Under the pieces are notes generated by a model. That model was not told the DNA's origin, made no database searches, and saw only the letters and a list, made by a program, of their open reading frames with translations. The position numbers were made by a program, and so were the translations under genes. This document shows, one piece after another, positions 25,941 through 38,035 of a DNA stretch of 64,000 nucleotides; positions within the stretch are counted from its first letter, which is position 1, and each line of letters opens with the position of its first letter. This stretch comes from Monosiga brevicollis MX1 (Eukaryota; Opisthokonta; Choanoflagellata; Craspedida; Salpingoecidae): contig NW_001865067.1 of assembly GCF_000002865.3 (NCBI RefSeq), positions 238,089-302,088 of the forward strand. The letters are read 5' to 3'.

Positions 25941-28900
25941 ATGGGTGGTGGCTCGTCACGCGCTCGGCGCGACACCAACTCAGACCTTACACAGCGCCTG
26001 ACCCAGGCAGAAGGCGCCGATGGCGCTGCAAGAGTATCCATCGCCGATGGCGCCGATGAGCACGATGAAGTCGTGTTCTCAAGCACGTACTGTTGCGGCC
26101 TCCTCACTGCCAACTGGACCGTGCAGTCGGACCTCACCTCCTTTTTCAACCGTATCTACGAGTACTACTGTGGACGTGGTCTCGTCAATATCCTGTTGCG
26201 TCGCTTCACGGACTTGCTGTAAGCCCCATGGTGCACCGTAACCACGATAAATTTTGGGGGTGAGGGTGGCCAGCTGGTGAAGAGTTGGTCGTGTTGCTTG
26301 TTGACGTCGTACAAGCATCACATCTCATACACGCCCACTCCCCTCTCTCAACCCGATGGCACCGGGCATGGGCTGGCGGGTTAGGATTGTGGCCTTTGTG
26401 TTTCTGCTCGTCGTCTTTCTGGCCTTTTGCATCGACTACCGTGGCCTCAACCGCGTCGTCGAGCAGAGCGATCAGGTGGGCGCGTTGAGGCGCGCATTGT
26501 CCATGCCACCACAACCCTGGCCACCCAAGCACCACCTGCTCATTCGCAAACGCCAACGGTGCACGGTTTTGGCAGCCCTGTCCAGATGGCGAGGTCCGAA
26601 ACCCAAAGTTTTTTGAACAGGACTGCTTCGGCCACCGCATCGTTGACTTTGGACGACTCCACCGGTCAGGCCCGCCATCGTTGGTCCGCGCACGCGCATC
26701 TGCTTTCATGTGGAACCCTCATCCATCTTCATGCACGGCCTGGCCGGTGCCCTCAGACTGAACGGATTCTGGTACTTTTTGTGCGCCTGCCTGTTGGCCA
26801 CGTGGACCTATCACCTCGTCGGCTTACTTGCCAGTGTGCCGCGCCTTGTCGAGATCAAGGTGCGTCACTTGTGTCATGAAGCGTGTGCATCGTCTTCTCC
26901 TCCAGCTTGCGCGCACCTGTGTCGACGCGTGTCTCCATGCTCTGCCTGTCGCTTTGTTGCACTTCCGCCCCCCATGATAGATGCTCTACACCAAGGTTCT
27001 ACGTATCTCCGACGCCAGCTTGCAACACATGCCAGTACGTCCCTGATTCACGCAGCACCCTGGCCTGTAGCAGAGGCATGTGAATATAAGGGCGGGTCAA
27101 GAGGCTCACCGCCGCCCACCCCGCGCGCGTCTCTCCCGCAGTGGTCGGACGTGGTGTACGCCGTCGAGCTGGCACAGCAAACTCATGAATTTTGCGCCAT
27201 CAAAAAGTGAGCTATTCCCCGTTTGCTTGCGTGCTCCCCCGGTTGTCTCCTGTTGCAATCAAAGCTGCTGCTCACAGGTATTCCAATGCCGCCGCGCTGA
27301 TAGAAACCTGGACGTAATGGACATTGTGTCCATCATCCTTCAGCACGACAACTTTTTGTTGTGCATGTACAAGAACCAAGTGGTGGATGTCAGCCTGCAG
27401 CTACCCCTTGTGGGCGAATTCGATTTTCTTCCTGCCTCGCTGCAGTGGGCTGCGCACCGAGTGATCAATGGTGTCCTCTACAACAAGCACCGTCGTCTCC
27501 GAGACGAGGTTGGTTTCGGTGTCTCGCTTGGCGGTGTCTGACTTGGCATGAGCCGGCTGCTATGCCTGACGTATTCTGCGCTTTATTGCTAGGTTCGCAA
27601 TGTCCAGAGCCATGACCAGATTGCCGGTGAACTCAGATACTACTTTCGCGTAAGCATGTTTGATCGCTCAGGAGGGCGAGGGAAACTGCCCAGACCTTGG
27701 TCGTGACCGTCGCCTCTCTTGCCTCTCTTACCTTCTGCTTATACCCTTGTGCTGTCTGCTTCTGCGGTGGCTGCTGCTGCTGGCGAATATCCAAATAGCT
27801 TTACGGGATAGCCTACATCCTTCTCTGCCCGCTTTTCTTGATTCATCGCTTCGTCATGTTCTGCTTTGGACACTCTGGTCCGTGCGCACGCTCTTGCCCT
27901 TGCCTTGAGCCGGCCCAGGCACTCGTTTAACATTTTATCTGATTCCCCATGGCACCTCCTGGTTGTGTGCGTAGACCTCATTCAAAAGCAGCCAGGCTAC
28001 TTAGCAGCCCGCCAGTGGACACCGTTTGCGCACTGGGACATGCGCGTGTACAATGAGCTTCCACACTACCTGCACCGCCGCCTCAGCGCGGCCTATGACC
28101 CCACTTGCAATTATTTGCGCTCCTTTGTCTCCCACACCTGGAATATCGTGGCACGGTATGGGAGACCCTGCCTGCTTGCATTCATTTGATCCGACCAGTC
28201 CAAGAGGTCAAAGGCATCGACTTGCGTTTTGCTAAGGATTGGTTGGCCTGCGGAACTGGCCCGTGGCCGTCAATCAGAGGCGCACCCGTCTTCTGTCCTC
28301 ACCTGTGCTGTGTTATTCGTCCGACCGCGCTTTGTCTCCATGCCGGCAGCTTTTTCGTGTTTGTGCTTGGTGGCCTGTTTGTCATCATTAGCCTGTTTGG
28401 TTATGTCCTTGATGAGGATTTGCTGCTTCGCGTTGACTTGACACCCAACCGCTCCATTGCGTGGTGGTTTGCCACGATCGGTCAGTGCCGAAACAACGAG
28501 CCTGTTCCGCGCACTGCTGCATAAGCGCCGCACACTGCCCGCCTCGAAGTGCTTAGCTCTGCTTGCCTCTTACCTGTGATCTTGTTGTGACCCGGTGCAC
28601 AAGGTGGCCTGTTGGCGGTGGCGCGATCGATGGCCCCACCGCAAGTGAGCATCGACGATGTGAACATGGATCCCCGAACGCCGTTTGCTCTGATGAAGAA
28701 GCAATTTTACGATTTTGTCGATCGAAATGTCAATCCGCTCAATGAAAGCACGCGCGTCTACTTTTCCAAGCTTCTGCAACTTCGAGCTTACGTGGTGCTT
28801 GAGGAAATTTTCGGGCTACTCCTGATCCCATACATGCTCTTTGTGCGCTTCCCGGCCTATGCGGATCGCATTGTCGATATGTACCACAAGCAGGAAGCTT

Positions 28901-29634
28901 ACCTTGCTGGTTCGTAGTTGGCCACAAACCCTGTAGCATAGCCCCATGCCTCTGTGCTCACAACCTGGTCCTTACCTGCCATGAAATTGCTGTTTTTTGT
29001 CTTGCTAATTTCTGTGCTTTCCTCGCTGTTCTTGGTGCCCCTTCTTCGGCGCCCATCCTCTCGTTGTGGGTTCAACAGACGAGCCTGCTTTTGGCTCCTT
29101 CTGTAAAGAAGCCATGGACTGCATTTTGCAGAGCAAGTCACATGTTCAAAAGTCCGTGATTGAGCATTCCGATGATGGTGCGCAAGCATCAGCGGCGGCT
29201 TTGCGACCAATTCCAGCCGCCATGGCATCCATGGCGCCCGCTGCCACGCGTGCTGGCCCAGGCGAGCGCTCGCAGTATGCAAATGGGTATGTGTTCTTAG
29301 CTTGCATGCGCTTTGTTTTTTTTATTACCTCGACCTCTTGGATTGTCTTGTGCCGCTGTCGAACGCCCAGGGTGCTGCGCCCGGTTGTTGACTCGTGTTT
29401 TGTTATGCCTGTCGCAGTGAATACGTGGCGCTGGGGATGGATGATGATGTGGCGCCCGCGAGCAGACCCGTACCGGCACACACAGAACGGCAAGCAGCGG
29501 ACCGTGAGCGTGCAGCGCGCGGTTGGGCGCACATGTATCAGTCCTACTATGATCGCTCCATGTGGTCTTCCACTGTGCACGCTTCGCGGCAAGGCTCGGC
29601 GCCGAGCGAGGTACCGCAGCCCGACTGGGACTAA
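25941..29634 (+). CDS. ATG9: Autophagy-related protein 9 (lipid scramblase)
   Basis: ATG9 is the multispanning scramblase of autophagosome precursor vesicles. Fourteen exons with consistent phases give 672 aa: 25941-26218, 26385-26475, 26621-26664, 26757-26859, 26981-27034, 27142-27206, 27304-27508, 27593-27649, 27799-27877, 27975-28155, 28350-28480, 28604-28909, 29079-29286, 29418-29634. Family landmarks in order: NWTVQSDLTSFFNRIYEYY before the first helix; FLLVVFLAFCIDYRGL (TM1); the FWYFLCACLLATWTYHLVGL helix; YAVELAQQTHEFCAIKKNLD and DIVSIILQHDNFLLCMYK; ARQWTPFAHWDMRVYNELPH followed by LSAAYDPTCNYLRSF, matching the ATG9 NELxHxxxxRLxxxYxPxxxYxxxF signature; a later helix (SFFVFVLGGLFVIISLFGYV); and LRAYVVLEEIFGLLLIPYML. 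A variable soluble tail ends EVPQPDWD. The start has good context (GCCATGG) and is preceded by in-frame stops. Exons 3 and 4 (44 and 103 nt) were placed by phase and are the least certain. Converges with TPK1. Confidence 0.93.
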
Positions 29635-29946
29635 GTGTAATAGCTTGGCTGCAAGTGTGAGGGTGTGGTCGTGGACGTGCGTGTTGTTTCTTTCCCGTGT
29701 ACCAAAACATGAGGACGCGGGCCCATGTAGTGTGCCAAGTTAGTACTAGGATCCACATGAAACATCCAGCCTTGTCCGCAGTCAGCGTGGTTTTTTAAAT
29801 TGATCCTTTATCCAACGTAGCCAATGCGATAAACTAAGAGAGAGGGCCTTATCAGCCTTGCTGGTGTGCCGACGGGCAGCCGGCCAGAGAGGATGGGCTA
29901 GTGCAGATGAGCAAGCTGGCAAAGCCGTGATGCTGATGCGGGTTCA
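29635..29946. other. Shared 3' region of ATG9 and TPK1
   Basis: 312 bases between the stop codons of two convergent genes. Nothing further is seen; it should contain both 3' UTRs. Confidence 0.6.
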
Positions 29947-30827
29947 CTAGGTGCATTCGATGGTCCAAAGGAGGGCCGAGGAGGACGTGACGCGCACGTG
30001 TGTGCCGGTAGCGCGGTTGCTGGTGGATAGGAGGCCACCCCAGCGCATCTCCAATTCGTCACAGTCGCTCAGATTCCACTGCAGACCGTGGGTGACGGCG
30101 CGCGCCGAGCCCGCCAAGGGCAAGAGGCCACAGTGGGGGCCTTCGACGGCACGCACCAATCCCAAGTGGTGGTCTCCGGGCGGCAAGACCTCGGCCAAAC
30201 AGTCTTGGTCACGAAACACGATGCGGTGCGTGTTTACGTACATAAGCCCCGAGTTGAGCGACTGGAGCACGTGATCGAGGCGGCCACGCAAACCACCGCA
30301 CACGACCACGGTCCACCGCGCTGCTGGCGTAGCCGGTGCTGCCCGATGCAGGCCGTCTACTTGGGCCACCTGCAAGAAGGTTGAATGCGACCGGTAGGCG
30401 AAGCAGGCGTGAGTAAGGTGTGGAAGGACCGATTGCAAGCAAGGGTGAAGCAGGCGTTGGCTCCTGCTGGCAGGCGCAGCCCTGAGTGACGCACGGTGGA
30501 CCAGCGATCAGTGTCCTGGAGGAAGTTGAGGGCCTTTTGAAGGTCGGTCGAGTCCTGATCCTGCAGATGGAGGATGGCCGCGGGTGGGTCCTGCCGCTTG
30601 TAGTGGTCGAGAGTGGCGGGCAGGACGGAGTCAAAGTCTCCTATGATAGCCGTTAGCTTGAGCTGTGGGTCGTGCTGGTGCAGCCGATTGGCCCCGCCAT
30701 CAAGAGCCAGGATACCCTGAGCGCCACGCAGGAGAGCATCGTGGCAAGGCTGAAGCGGCGTGTTGGACACAATGGCGATGTACGGGGGCAGGTCATTTGA
30801 GTGAATCGAAGGGACGGGCTCGGTCAT
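29947..30827 (-). CDS. TPK1: Thiamin pyrophosphokinase
   Basis: Catalyses thiamin + ATP to thiamin diphosphate + AMP in the cytosol. Exons 30827-30495 and 30369-29947, joined in phase 0 by a 125-nt intron (donor GTGCGT, acceptor CTTCTTGCAG), encode 251 aa, close to animal TPK1 (about 243). Landmarks: ALDGGANRLH (substrate-binding DGGANR), IIGDFDSV (GDxDS, Mg-ATP site), DQDSTDLQKAL (DQxxTDxxK), VVCGGLRGRLDH (GGxxGRxDH), HCGLLPL, GLQWNL and STSN near the end, then a C-terminal ALLWTIECT like the human PLLWTM end. The start at 30827 is preferred; an in-frame ATG 63 nt upstream (30890) would add 21 residues. No organelle targeting signal is evident. Confidence 0.93.
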
Positions 30828-31291
30828 GCTGCCGTTTTTGCGGCCTGTTTGCCAAAGCACGCTGGAGGAAATGACCAAAGTGCCCGTCACCTGCCAGCTG
30901 GCTCCAGAGGTTGATGCTCACCGAGGCGACCACGTACGCGTTGGCGATCTGCTGCAAAAGCAATCGAGCTTTGGGTGAGGAGGAGCCCGTGAGCAAGTTT
31001 GCTCTGCGGTGAGGGTGCGTGAACAGCAAGGGCAGAGCAAAGCGGACATTGCAAGTGATCAATGCCTAGCTCCGACACACAGGCGTCAACTCGGCGTCAG
31101 AGATCATAACGTACCAAAAATAAAAAAAAGAGGGCTCCGCACCGTTCAGAGGATCGTCTCAAACTGAGGAATTGGTGTGAGTAAAAGTTGTAAGGTTTGC
31201 AGAGATTGTACTGGCCGTGAGTTCTTATGAGTTTTTTTAGGTAATTTGCAATCAATTTTTGGTTAATTTTTCTGCTTTTTTTTTTTTAAGC

Positions 31292-31339
<48 letters not shown>

Positions 31340-31778
31340 CCCTCTTCCTACAGGTGCAAAGCTGTTTCTGTACTGTCATGCACGCACCAGCGTCTTGCTT
31401 GCCCGCGCGCCCCGGTCGTGTCGATCTTCGCACTTTCCATCACGAAGCCCTATCATACAGGTCACACAACAAGGCCCCATACAACACATGTCGCAAATGT
31501 CCACGGCCCCCAATCCCTAACCCGCCCTTGCTCACTGGAAGAGCTGTGCCGTGTTTGTGATCAGATCGATCTATTGGCTTTCCATCGTCGACTTCTGCTA
31601 TTAAAGGCCAAGCTGGCAAGTCGCCATGCACGCGACAACACGCTTACGCGTTTCAGCAGTTTTCCGTTTCATCATTCCTTCAGGGTGAAAGGATCGATTA
31701 AAAAGGACAACGGCAACACAAGAAGCAGGCAGACCTAGGTGTCGAGGATCAGGGTCTTTTTCTCTTTTTTAATACATT
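30828..31778. other. Intergenic, TPK1 to BUD32
   Basis: No recognised gene. The plus strand has a modest open frame after the TCTG repeat (to 31738) containing CSLEELCRVCDQIDLLAFHR, which looks faintly coding but has no recognised family and no convincing start. Otherwise poly(T) runs and the microsatellite. Confidence 0.4.
31292..31338. repeat. (TCTG)n tetranucleotide microsatellite
   Basis: About 11-12 perfect TCTG units. Confidence 0.95.
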
Positions 31779-33035
31779 TTAGCCCAGCATGGTTTTCTTG
31801 CGACCGCGGGCACGCACTATCAAGGGGAGCAATGGATGGCGGGACGACATTGAATCAAATGGCGAGGTTGGTCAGCCGAAAGCAAAGGCGTATTGCACAA
31901 ACCGTCTTCGAGGCGTTTGAGAACTAGTTTCGCTTGTTTGCCGGCATTCTGACGGTAGGCTTGCAGGATACGGGCAAACTGATGCAGGGCAGGGCAAGTG
32001 AGTATGAGGCGGGGGATGCAGGGATGCGCACGGCGGAGCGTGTGGCGGGCAGACATACCAAGGGCGCCGAGTTGGGGTGGGTGCTGTCAAGAGCACGCTC
32101 TAGGACGTAAAGATCGACGGCCTTGTCTTCTTCCATCTTAGTGATGGAGGAGAGGCCAAAGTCGATCATGACGAGTTGTGCATTGGGGCGGCGGATCATG
32201 TTGCTGGTGGTGAGATCACCGTGGATTAGGTCGTTGGCGTGGAGGCGACCGACGGCACGACCAATCTGCTCGGCGAGTTCCATTCGGGCTGGCGCTGCCT
32301 CATCCAGCTGATAAAGATAATCGCGGGCGGTCTCTCCATCTACAAATGCGTACCCAGGTGTGTATGGGTTCAGGTGCGAGCCTCCTCAGACGCGGCGGGG
32401 AGGAGTGGGTGTGATCTGGCAGGTGAACCCACCAACGTCTTCTATGTAGAGGCGGCTGGTGGTGATGTCGACGTAGTACAAGGCTGGCACGGAAATGCCA
32501 AGGGTCCGACACTTGGCGAGGGCCCGGCCCTCCTGGACCGTACGTTTCTGTGTGAGCTTGCTATCAAGAGTTGGGTGGCGATACTCTATACGTGATGAGC
32601 GTTCGAGTGAGAGTGTTGCATATGGAGTGCTCCGGAGGTGTGTGTGTGTGTGTGTGTGTGTGGGGTATTGCATGGAAGTGGGAGGGAGTTGGGCATGAAG
32701 CGAGACGCGGTGGAGACAAACCTTTGCGGAAGCGTTCTTTGATGATGCAGCTCTTGCCGCACAAGCTGCCACGGAAGACACGCTGCGAGGCAATGCCCGT
32801 CACAGCATAAGCGAACATGAATCATCGGGCAGCCAAGGGCACGGGAGCGGGGGCCAGGTATCGACGTACGGCTTCGGCACCTTGCTTGATGAGCTGGTTC
32901 TGGTCCTCGTGCTATCACATCAAGGGGTATGAGTGTGACACCGCGTGAGCTCGAGCAGTTGCGCACGGTAAGGAGGCGGCGGCGGGGCGATCGGACCTGC
33001 GTCGCCGCGACGCGGGACTTTGTGGGTTCGGCCAT
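31779..33035 (-). CDS. TP53RK: Bud32/TP53RK (PRPK) atypical kinase of the KEOPS complex
   Basis: Bud32 is the small kinase/ATPase subunit of KEOPS/EKC, which makes the universal tRNA t6A modification with Kae1/OSGEP. Seven exons with matching phases (33035-32997, 32911-32870, 32782-32722, 32585-32433, 32339-32059, 31978-31903, 31816-31779) encode 229 aa, the usual compact size. Landmarks: IKQGAEARVFRG (the family's glycine-poor nucleotide loop), IIKERF (catalytic Lys) followed by YRHPTLDSKL, RTVQEGRALAKCRTLGI, IHGDLTTSNM (catalytic loop), MIDFGLS (DFG), EDKAVDLYVLERA, STHPN, and a basic C-terminus VRARGRKKTMLG as in other Bud32 proteins. The start lies in a 13-codon first exon (MAEPTKSRVAATQ). 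Intron 3 holds a TG repeat (about 32639-32662). The gene is complete. Confidence 0.95.
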
Positions 33036-33335
33036 TGGCGCGGTAATTGCTTGAATGAGGTAAAGCCCCAAGTGTTCAATGCCACGTTGGCTTTGAATTG
33101 CTTCCCTGACGAGGAGCAAGGGCACTGACTGAGTGACTGACTGAGGGTCCGCTGCCGTTTTTTTTTTTTTTTTTTTCAGCTCGTCTGACAGGGATGGGGG
33201 TCACAACCACACAACTGCCTATAATTGGACCCCATGAACCACCCGGAGTTACCTATGCACACTTGATCGCGATGGCTTGACAATAGACGATATGTGTCAA
33301 TTCTCACACTTGTAAAGAAAACCTCTGACAATATC

Positions 33336-33336
<1 letters not shown>

Positions 33337-33388
<52 letters not shown>
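33337..33388. repeat. (TG)n microsatellite, about 26 units
   Basis: Uninterrupted TG dinucleotides. Confidence 0.95.
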
Positions 33389-33389
<1 letters not shown>

Positions 33390-33626
33390 AATGGCAGCGG
33401 CCTCGCCGCCACGGCCGCCGCCGCTGTGCACGACCCATTGCGGTCCACGTCGCTGATGGTAGATGAAGGGCATCAAGCGCCGTTCCACCAGCGGCTGCAT
33501 CAGCAACTCTCATCGAGCCGTCCACGGCGTGTCGTATCACACTCCTCCATCTCCAACCACCCCTACGACCAACATGTGCACCCGCCCCTCCATATCACAA
33601 GAGTCTCTGACATTCTCGGTGTGTGA

Positions 33627-33826
33627 TGTGTGTGTGTGTGTCTCTCTCTCTATCTATCTCTTGTCTCTCTCTCTCTAACTCTCTCTCTAAATTCATCTCT
33701 CTCTGTCTCTCTCTCTCTCTCTCTCTGTCTGTCTCTCTGTGTGTCACTTTGTGACGCTTTGAGGCACACTTCTCTCTCTTGCTGTCTCTCTGGCTGTCTC
33801 TGTCTCTGTCTCTGTTTTAGCCTTCA
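33627..33826. repeat. TCTC/TCTG low-complexity tract
   Basis: Imperfect TC-rich and TCTG-rich sequence interrupted by short unique pieces. Confidence 0.8.
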
Positions 33827-34786
33827 AACTCTGCATCAATCCCTGATGATGGCCAGTACGCCTCCCCTTCCCTCTCAAACTATAGATCCCACAGTCTCCC
33901 TCTCTCCATTGCTTCCTCATTTCTCTCCCATCTCACTCTATACCTTGATTTACACATTGCTTCAAATCCTGCTCCCCACCATCTCTCTTCTTCTCCTCTC
34001 CTGCAACCCCATCCCTCTTCCCCCATCTCCAACCCCAATTCCCATCTCTTCCAAAACCACCACCATCACGCCCCCTCTCTCCTCAATCACTCCCCCTCGC
34101 TCACACTCTCTGCCCCCCTCGGTGCCCACTGCTGCTGATGACGATGGTGGTGGTGCAGTTTTGGACACAACACCCCGCGACTGACCGTGTTGGCAGCTGG
34201 ACGGACGCTGGAGCGCTCGGTTGCTCGTATCATTCGATTGGTCGGGATAGCAGCAGCGTGTGGAGGCGTGTCGGATTGCATTTGACGATATAGGCGAGTG
34301 GCTGTGTACGGGTTGGGAGCTGCTTTCGCCTCGGAACGCAAACGGACGCGAGGCCCCTTGCGCGGACTTGGCGCCGTCCAGCCCGTCAAGCTTGAGCGCC
34401 AGCGACTCGACACCGGGCTTTGGCTTGTACGTAAAGGACTAGCTGCTCTTGACCATAACATCATAACAGATTGGGAACTGGGAAGCGGGAAGCGGGAAGG
34501 TGGGGTTCAGCAGCAGCCTGCTTGGCTGCGTCACCTCGCGCGGCGGCGTGGCCGCCGAGTCAAATTCTCCCTTGCCCTGTTCCCTGCCTGGCGTACTTCC
34601 TTCCTTCCTCATACAAACGCAGCACACCTTCTCCTCTTCATGTTCTGTCTCATCTTGCACGCGTCACCATGTCCTTGTTGCTCTTCGCCTCACCATCGAC
34701 TTCCCCACCCCCACTTAGATATAATACACGCGACACTCTACCCCATGTCGACGCCTGATGGGAATTTGGCGCCGGCCTAAAGCGCC

Positions 34787-37700
34787 ATGGCCGTGAATCA
34801 CCCTTATCATCCTGCTTATGCCGTCCCTGGGTGAGTGTCCCTCACTCGCCTTTTCCGTGACCCCTCTCCTTCGCTTTGAGGCCCGTGGTCATTGTGAAGA
34901 GGAGGAGAGCACTTGCCAACCAATCCTAGTCCCCTCGCAGCCCATCAGCCTTTGGCTCACATCTTGGTTTGCCGGGGGAGGACTCAACAGTCACGTCTCC
35001 ACAAGTAGCACCATGGCGTCTGCGTTACCCACCTCACTCAAGAAAAAGTCCGGACAAGGCAATGATTTGAACATTGACGACTTTCTCAGCCTCTTGCCCT
35101 CTTTTGGCAAAGCTCGTGCCCCAGGTATGCTTCACCCGCCTTCGACCCGTCTCCGCGTCATCGTCTCATAGCTTCAAAGCATCCAACACGCCAACCCGCC
35201 CCACGCAACGCCATGCCCAACCCTCCTTCTTCAATCCCCCCTCCCCTTCTCGTCTCGGAGCCTTAATCCTCTCTTCCTGCACGCGTGAATAGATCCAGAC
35301 CAGGGCGATGACGCCGGGACCGCCAGCCGACGTCTCAGCCGCTCCAACAGCATGCGGTCTGGCGCTGGCTCTCCCGTGCGGAAAACTCCCAGCGGCTGTA
35401 TTACCTACACCGTTCAGGCCAACGATACCTTGCGCGGCGTCGCCGTCCGTTTTGGCATGGCACCCGGGGAAGTTCTTCTCCTCAATAAGCTCAGCGGCTC
35501 TTACGTCTATCCCGGTCAAACCTTGTTTGTCAAAGACCCAGAAAGCCAGGAGGCTGTCAACTACATCCCCGCCACTGCTCCTGACAAACGCGTACGTCCC
35601 AAACTTAAGACACCGAAAACTCAAAAGGAAAAGAAAAGGACAAAAAAAAAACCAACTGCCACAATACTGGCTCGCACCCACCCACCCACACACGGGTGGG
35701 GCAGGCAGCTGGATGCGTGTCCTTGGATGATTGCGCCTCTGACATGTCTCACACTTTCTTCTCTTTACTCTGTAGGTTTCACCTCGCAGCTCAACTGCCG
35801 ATTATGTCCAGAGTCGGCTTCGGCAGCCTTCCATGTCACGGGTTGCACGCCGCTTTGCCGGTCCCAAGATCGACCCTACCCTCGTCTCTATCACCCCCAT
35901 GCCCCAAAACTACCTCGCTGACCTCACCCTAACCCCGATTGAGTACTTTCGCGAAGACGCCGTGCGCCTGCACTGCATGTACTTTACGGACGGGGAAGGG
36001 ATTATTGCCGGTACTCTCTCCATGGATACGCACCTCGTCACCTTTCTCCCCGATGTCAGCGACCTCGTCCGAGAGCTGGGGGCTCAGCGTTTTTCCTTCC
36101 AACTCAGTATGTATTCCCCCTTGTTCCGAGGCGAAGCGCTCCGCACCCGGATTTCCTCTGCCTACTCACCGGTTTCTTTGCGCACCACCGCCTTGGCCTA
36201 TCCCAATGGATCACTTCGCCACATGGCTACGTCGCATGTGTCATTAGACACGGAAGACTTGTTATTACCGCGCTCACAGACGGCTGCGCCCGAGTTTCGT
36301 CCCCATCATTTGGACCCTGCCGGGCGCCACCATGCCCACTTGCAGGAAGACTTGCGACGCACGATTCGATTGCTGGGTGAAGATTCTCCCTACGTTATCC
36401 AAGCAAAGGCAACCCTTGGCGACCCAGAAACCGATGGCGGCAACTTGACAGAGGACGAACCAGACGATTCAGAAGATGGTCAGGACACTGAGGACACAGC
36501 AAACCCAGACGAGGCCCTGGCCAGACTAGACGCCGCCCAAGAAAAGCATGAGCAAGCGATGACTGCCGCTGCCAACGTCTCGCTCACAGCAGTCAGCGAT
36601 CAAACTGAAGTAGCCAGTGTGGTCACGCCTTCCAAGGCTGATTCAACATCGGACAGCCTAGCCACGCCCGCGACCCCAGCTTCCGCTCTTGAAGCAAGCG
36701 CCGAACAGGCTTTGCCGGAGCCGGCGCCTCACGGTGACGCTGCGGCATCAGCTGAGGCTACCGCGTCTGGAGGCGACGCCGCAACCGCCGCCTCAGCCTC
36801 CGCTACTGCTGAGGCCATCGTGGAGGCGGCGGCCTCGGGCCAAGACACAGAGACAAGCGCTGTCGCCGGTGAAACTGCAAAGGCGGCCAATGTCACCGCC
36901 ATGCTCAAAACACCCGCCGCTCGGCCGACTCGCCGGCGGTTGCGCTCCAACGAGGACGAGGACTACCCTCTCTACATCTGCCTTCGTCAGCAACTCGTCT
37001 TTGGTGAGCCCCCAACTGCCGGAACCGTTGCTCAATATTGGCTTGGCGTGAGCCGGGGTCGCCTTGAACCTGCCTTCCAGTATCTTGAGCATACCACCAA
37101 GGTTGCCGTGGCCCACAACAACTCTTGGGAGGTGGTCGAACACGAGGAAATGGCCCCAACGGAACAGCAGCGCCTTAATATGATGCTCAGTGTGCCGAAG
37201 ATCAAGTCCAAGTTCTTGACCCCCGACATGGTTGAGGCCGTCGCCCAGCATTTGCCCAGCTGGCAGCGCCTGTTGGACTGGAAAATGATTTATTCTACCT
37301 ATCGCGATGGCATCAGGTTTGTCCACCGGGGTCAAGCTTCTTGTCGCCATAGAGACTTTTCGTGACCCCGCCCTGGTATTCTTTGTGACCTCGCATTATG
37401 CAAGTTTGCCTGGTTTCTCATCTCCTTTGCTACTGTGTATTTTCCGCGTGCGTTTCAATGTATAGCCTGGGAACTTTGTATAAGAACGCCGATCAACACC
37501 CCGGGGCCTCGCTTTTGTTTGTGCGAGACACAGCTGGTCACGTATGTTCGAGCTCGTCATTTGCCACGTCTGTTGATACCAAGTGATCGCGCCGCCCATC
37601 CTCATGCACATCCGTGCTTTGTTGCTGCATGTAGATTTTTGGCGCGTATACCCCCGACACGTGGCACCCCAGTGAAAACAAGTTTTACGGCTCAGGCAAG

Positions 37701-38035
37701 GCGTTTGTCTTCAAGCTGAAGCCGACCATTGAGATGTATAAATGGACGGGTGCCAATCGTTATATCATGATGGGTGCTCATGATAACATTGTTGTGGGTG
37801 GTGGCGGGTGAGTATCTGCTCAACTATCTCCGGCTAGCATCTTTGACATGTATTCTTACGACTGCCTTGTTTCTTGCCTTTTGTGCTACGTAGCGGCACC
37901 TTTGCTATCTGGATTGACGGCGACTTCAACCGTGGCAGCTCACAGACCTGCACTGCGTTCAACAATCCGCCCCTGGCTAGCGGCGAGCAGTTTGAGGTGC
38001 ACGACGTTGAGGTCTGGGCCTTCAACTCCATGTAA
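34787..38035 (+). CDS. OXR1: OXR1/NCOA7-type protein: LysM, GRAM-like and TLDc domains
   Basis: Family members protect against oxidative stress, and TLDc proteins bind the V-ATPase. Exons 34787-34830, 35006-35124, 35293-35591, 35776-37316, 37466-37541, 37635-37807 and 37894-38035 agree in phase and give 797 aa. Residues about 90-137: LysM (ITYTVQANDTLRGVAVRFGM, then LNKLSGSYVYPGQTLFV). Residues about 185-250: GRAM-like segment (VRLHCMYFTDGEGIIAGTLS). About 380-540: Glu/Asp then Ala/Thr/Glu-rich linker. From about 632 to the end: TLDc (SWQRLLDWKMIYSTYRDGIS, IFGAYTPDTW, FYGSGKAFVFKL, FAIWIDGDF, FEVHDVEVWAFNSM). The order matches long animal OXR1/NCOA7. The first exon is short (MAVNHPYHPAYAVPG); a second ATG at 35013 in the same frame is an alternative start. 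Confidence 0.92.

Larger units (their letters stand above)
33036..34786. other. Repeat-rich region between BUD32 and the OXR1 homologue
   Basis: No gene that I can support. It contains a T run (33158-33176), a long TG microsatellite, a TCTC/TCTG-rich tract and C/T-rich DNA to about 34180. A short stretch at 34200-34445 is open in more than one frame with modest coding-like composition (for example LGAVQPVKLERQRLDTGLW), but no start, splice model or family was found. Confidence 0.45.

Noticed and set aside
31292-31338. Regularly spaced repeats as a possible CRISPR-like array.
   Set aside because: Perfect 4-bp microsatellite with no spacers, in a eukaryotic genome.
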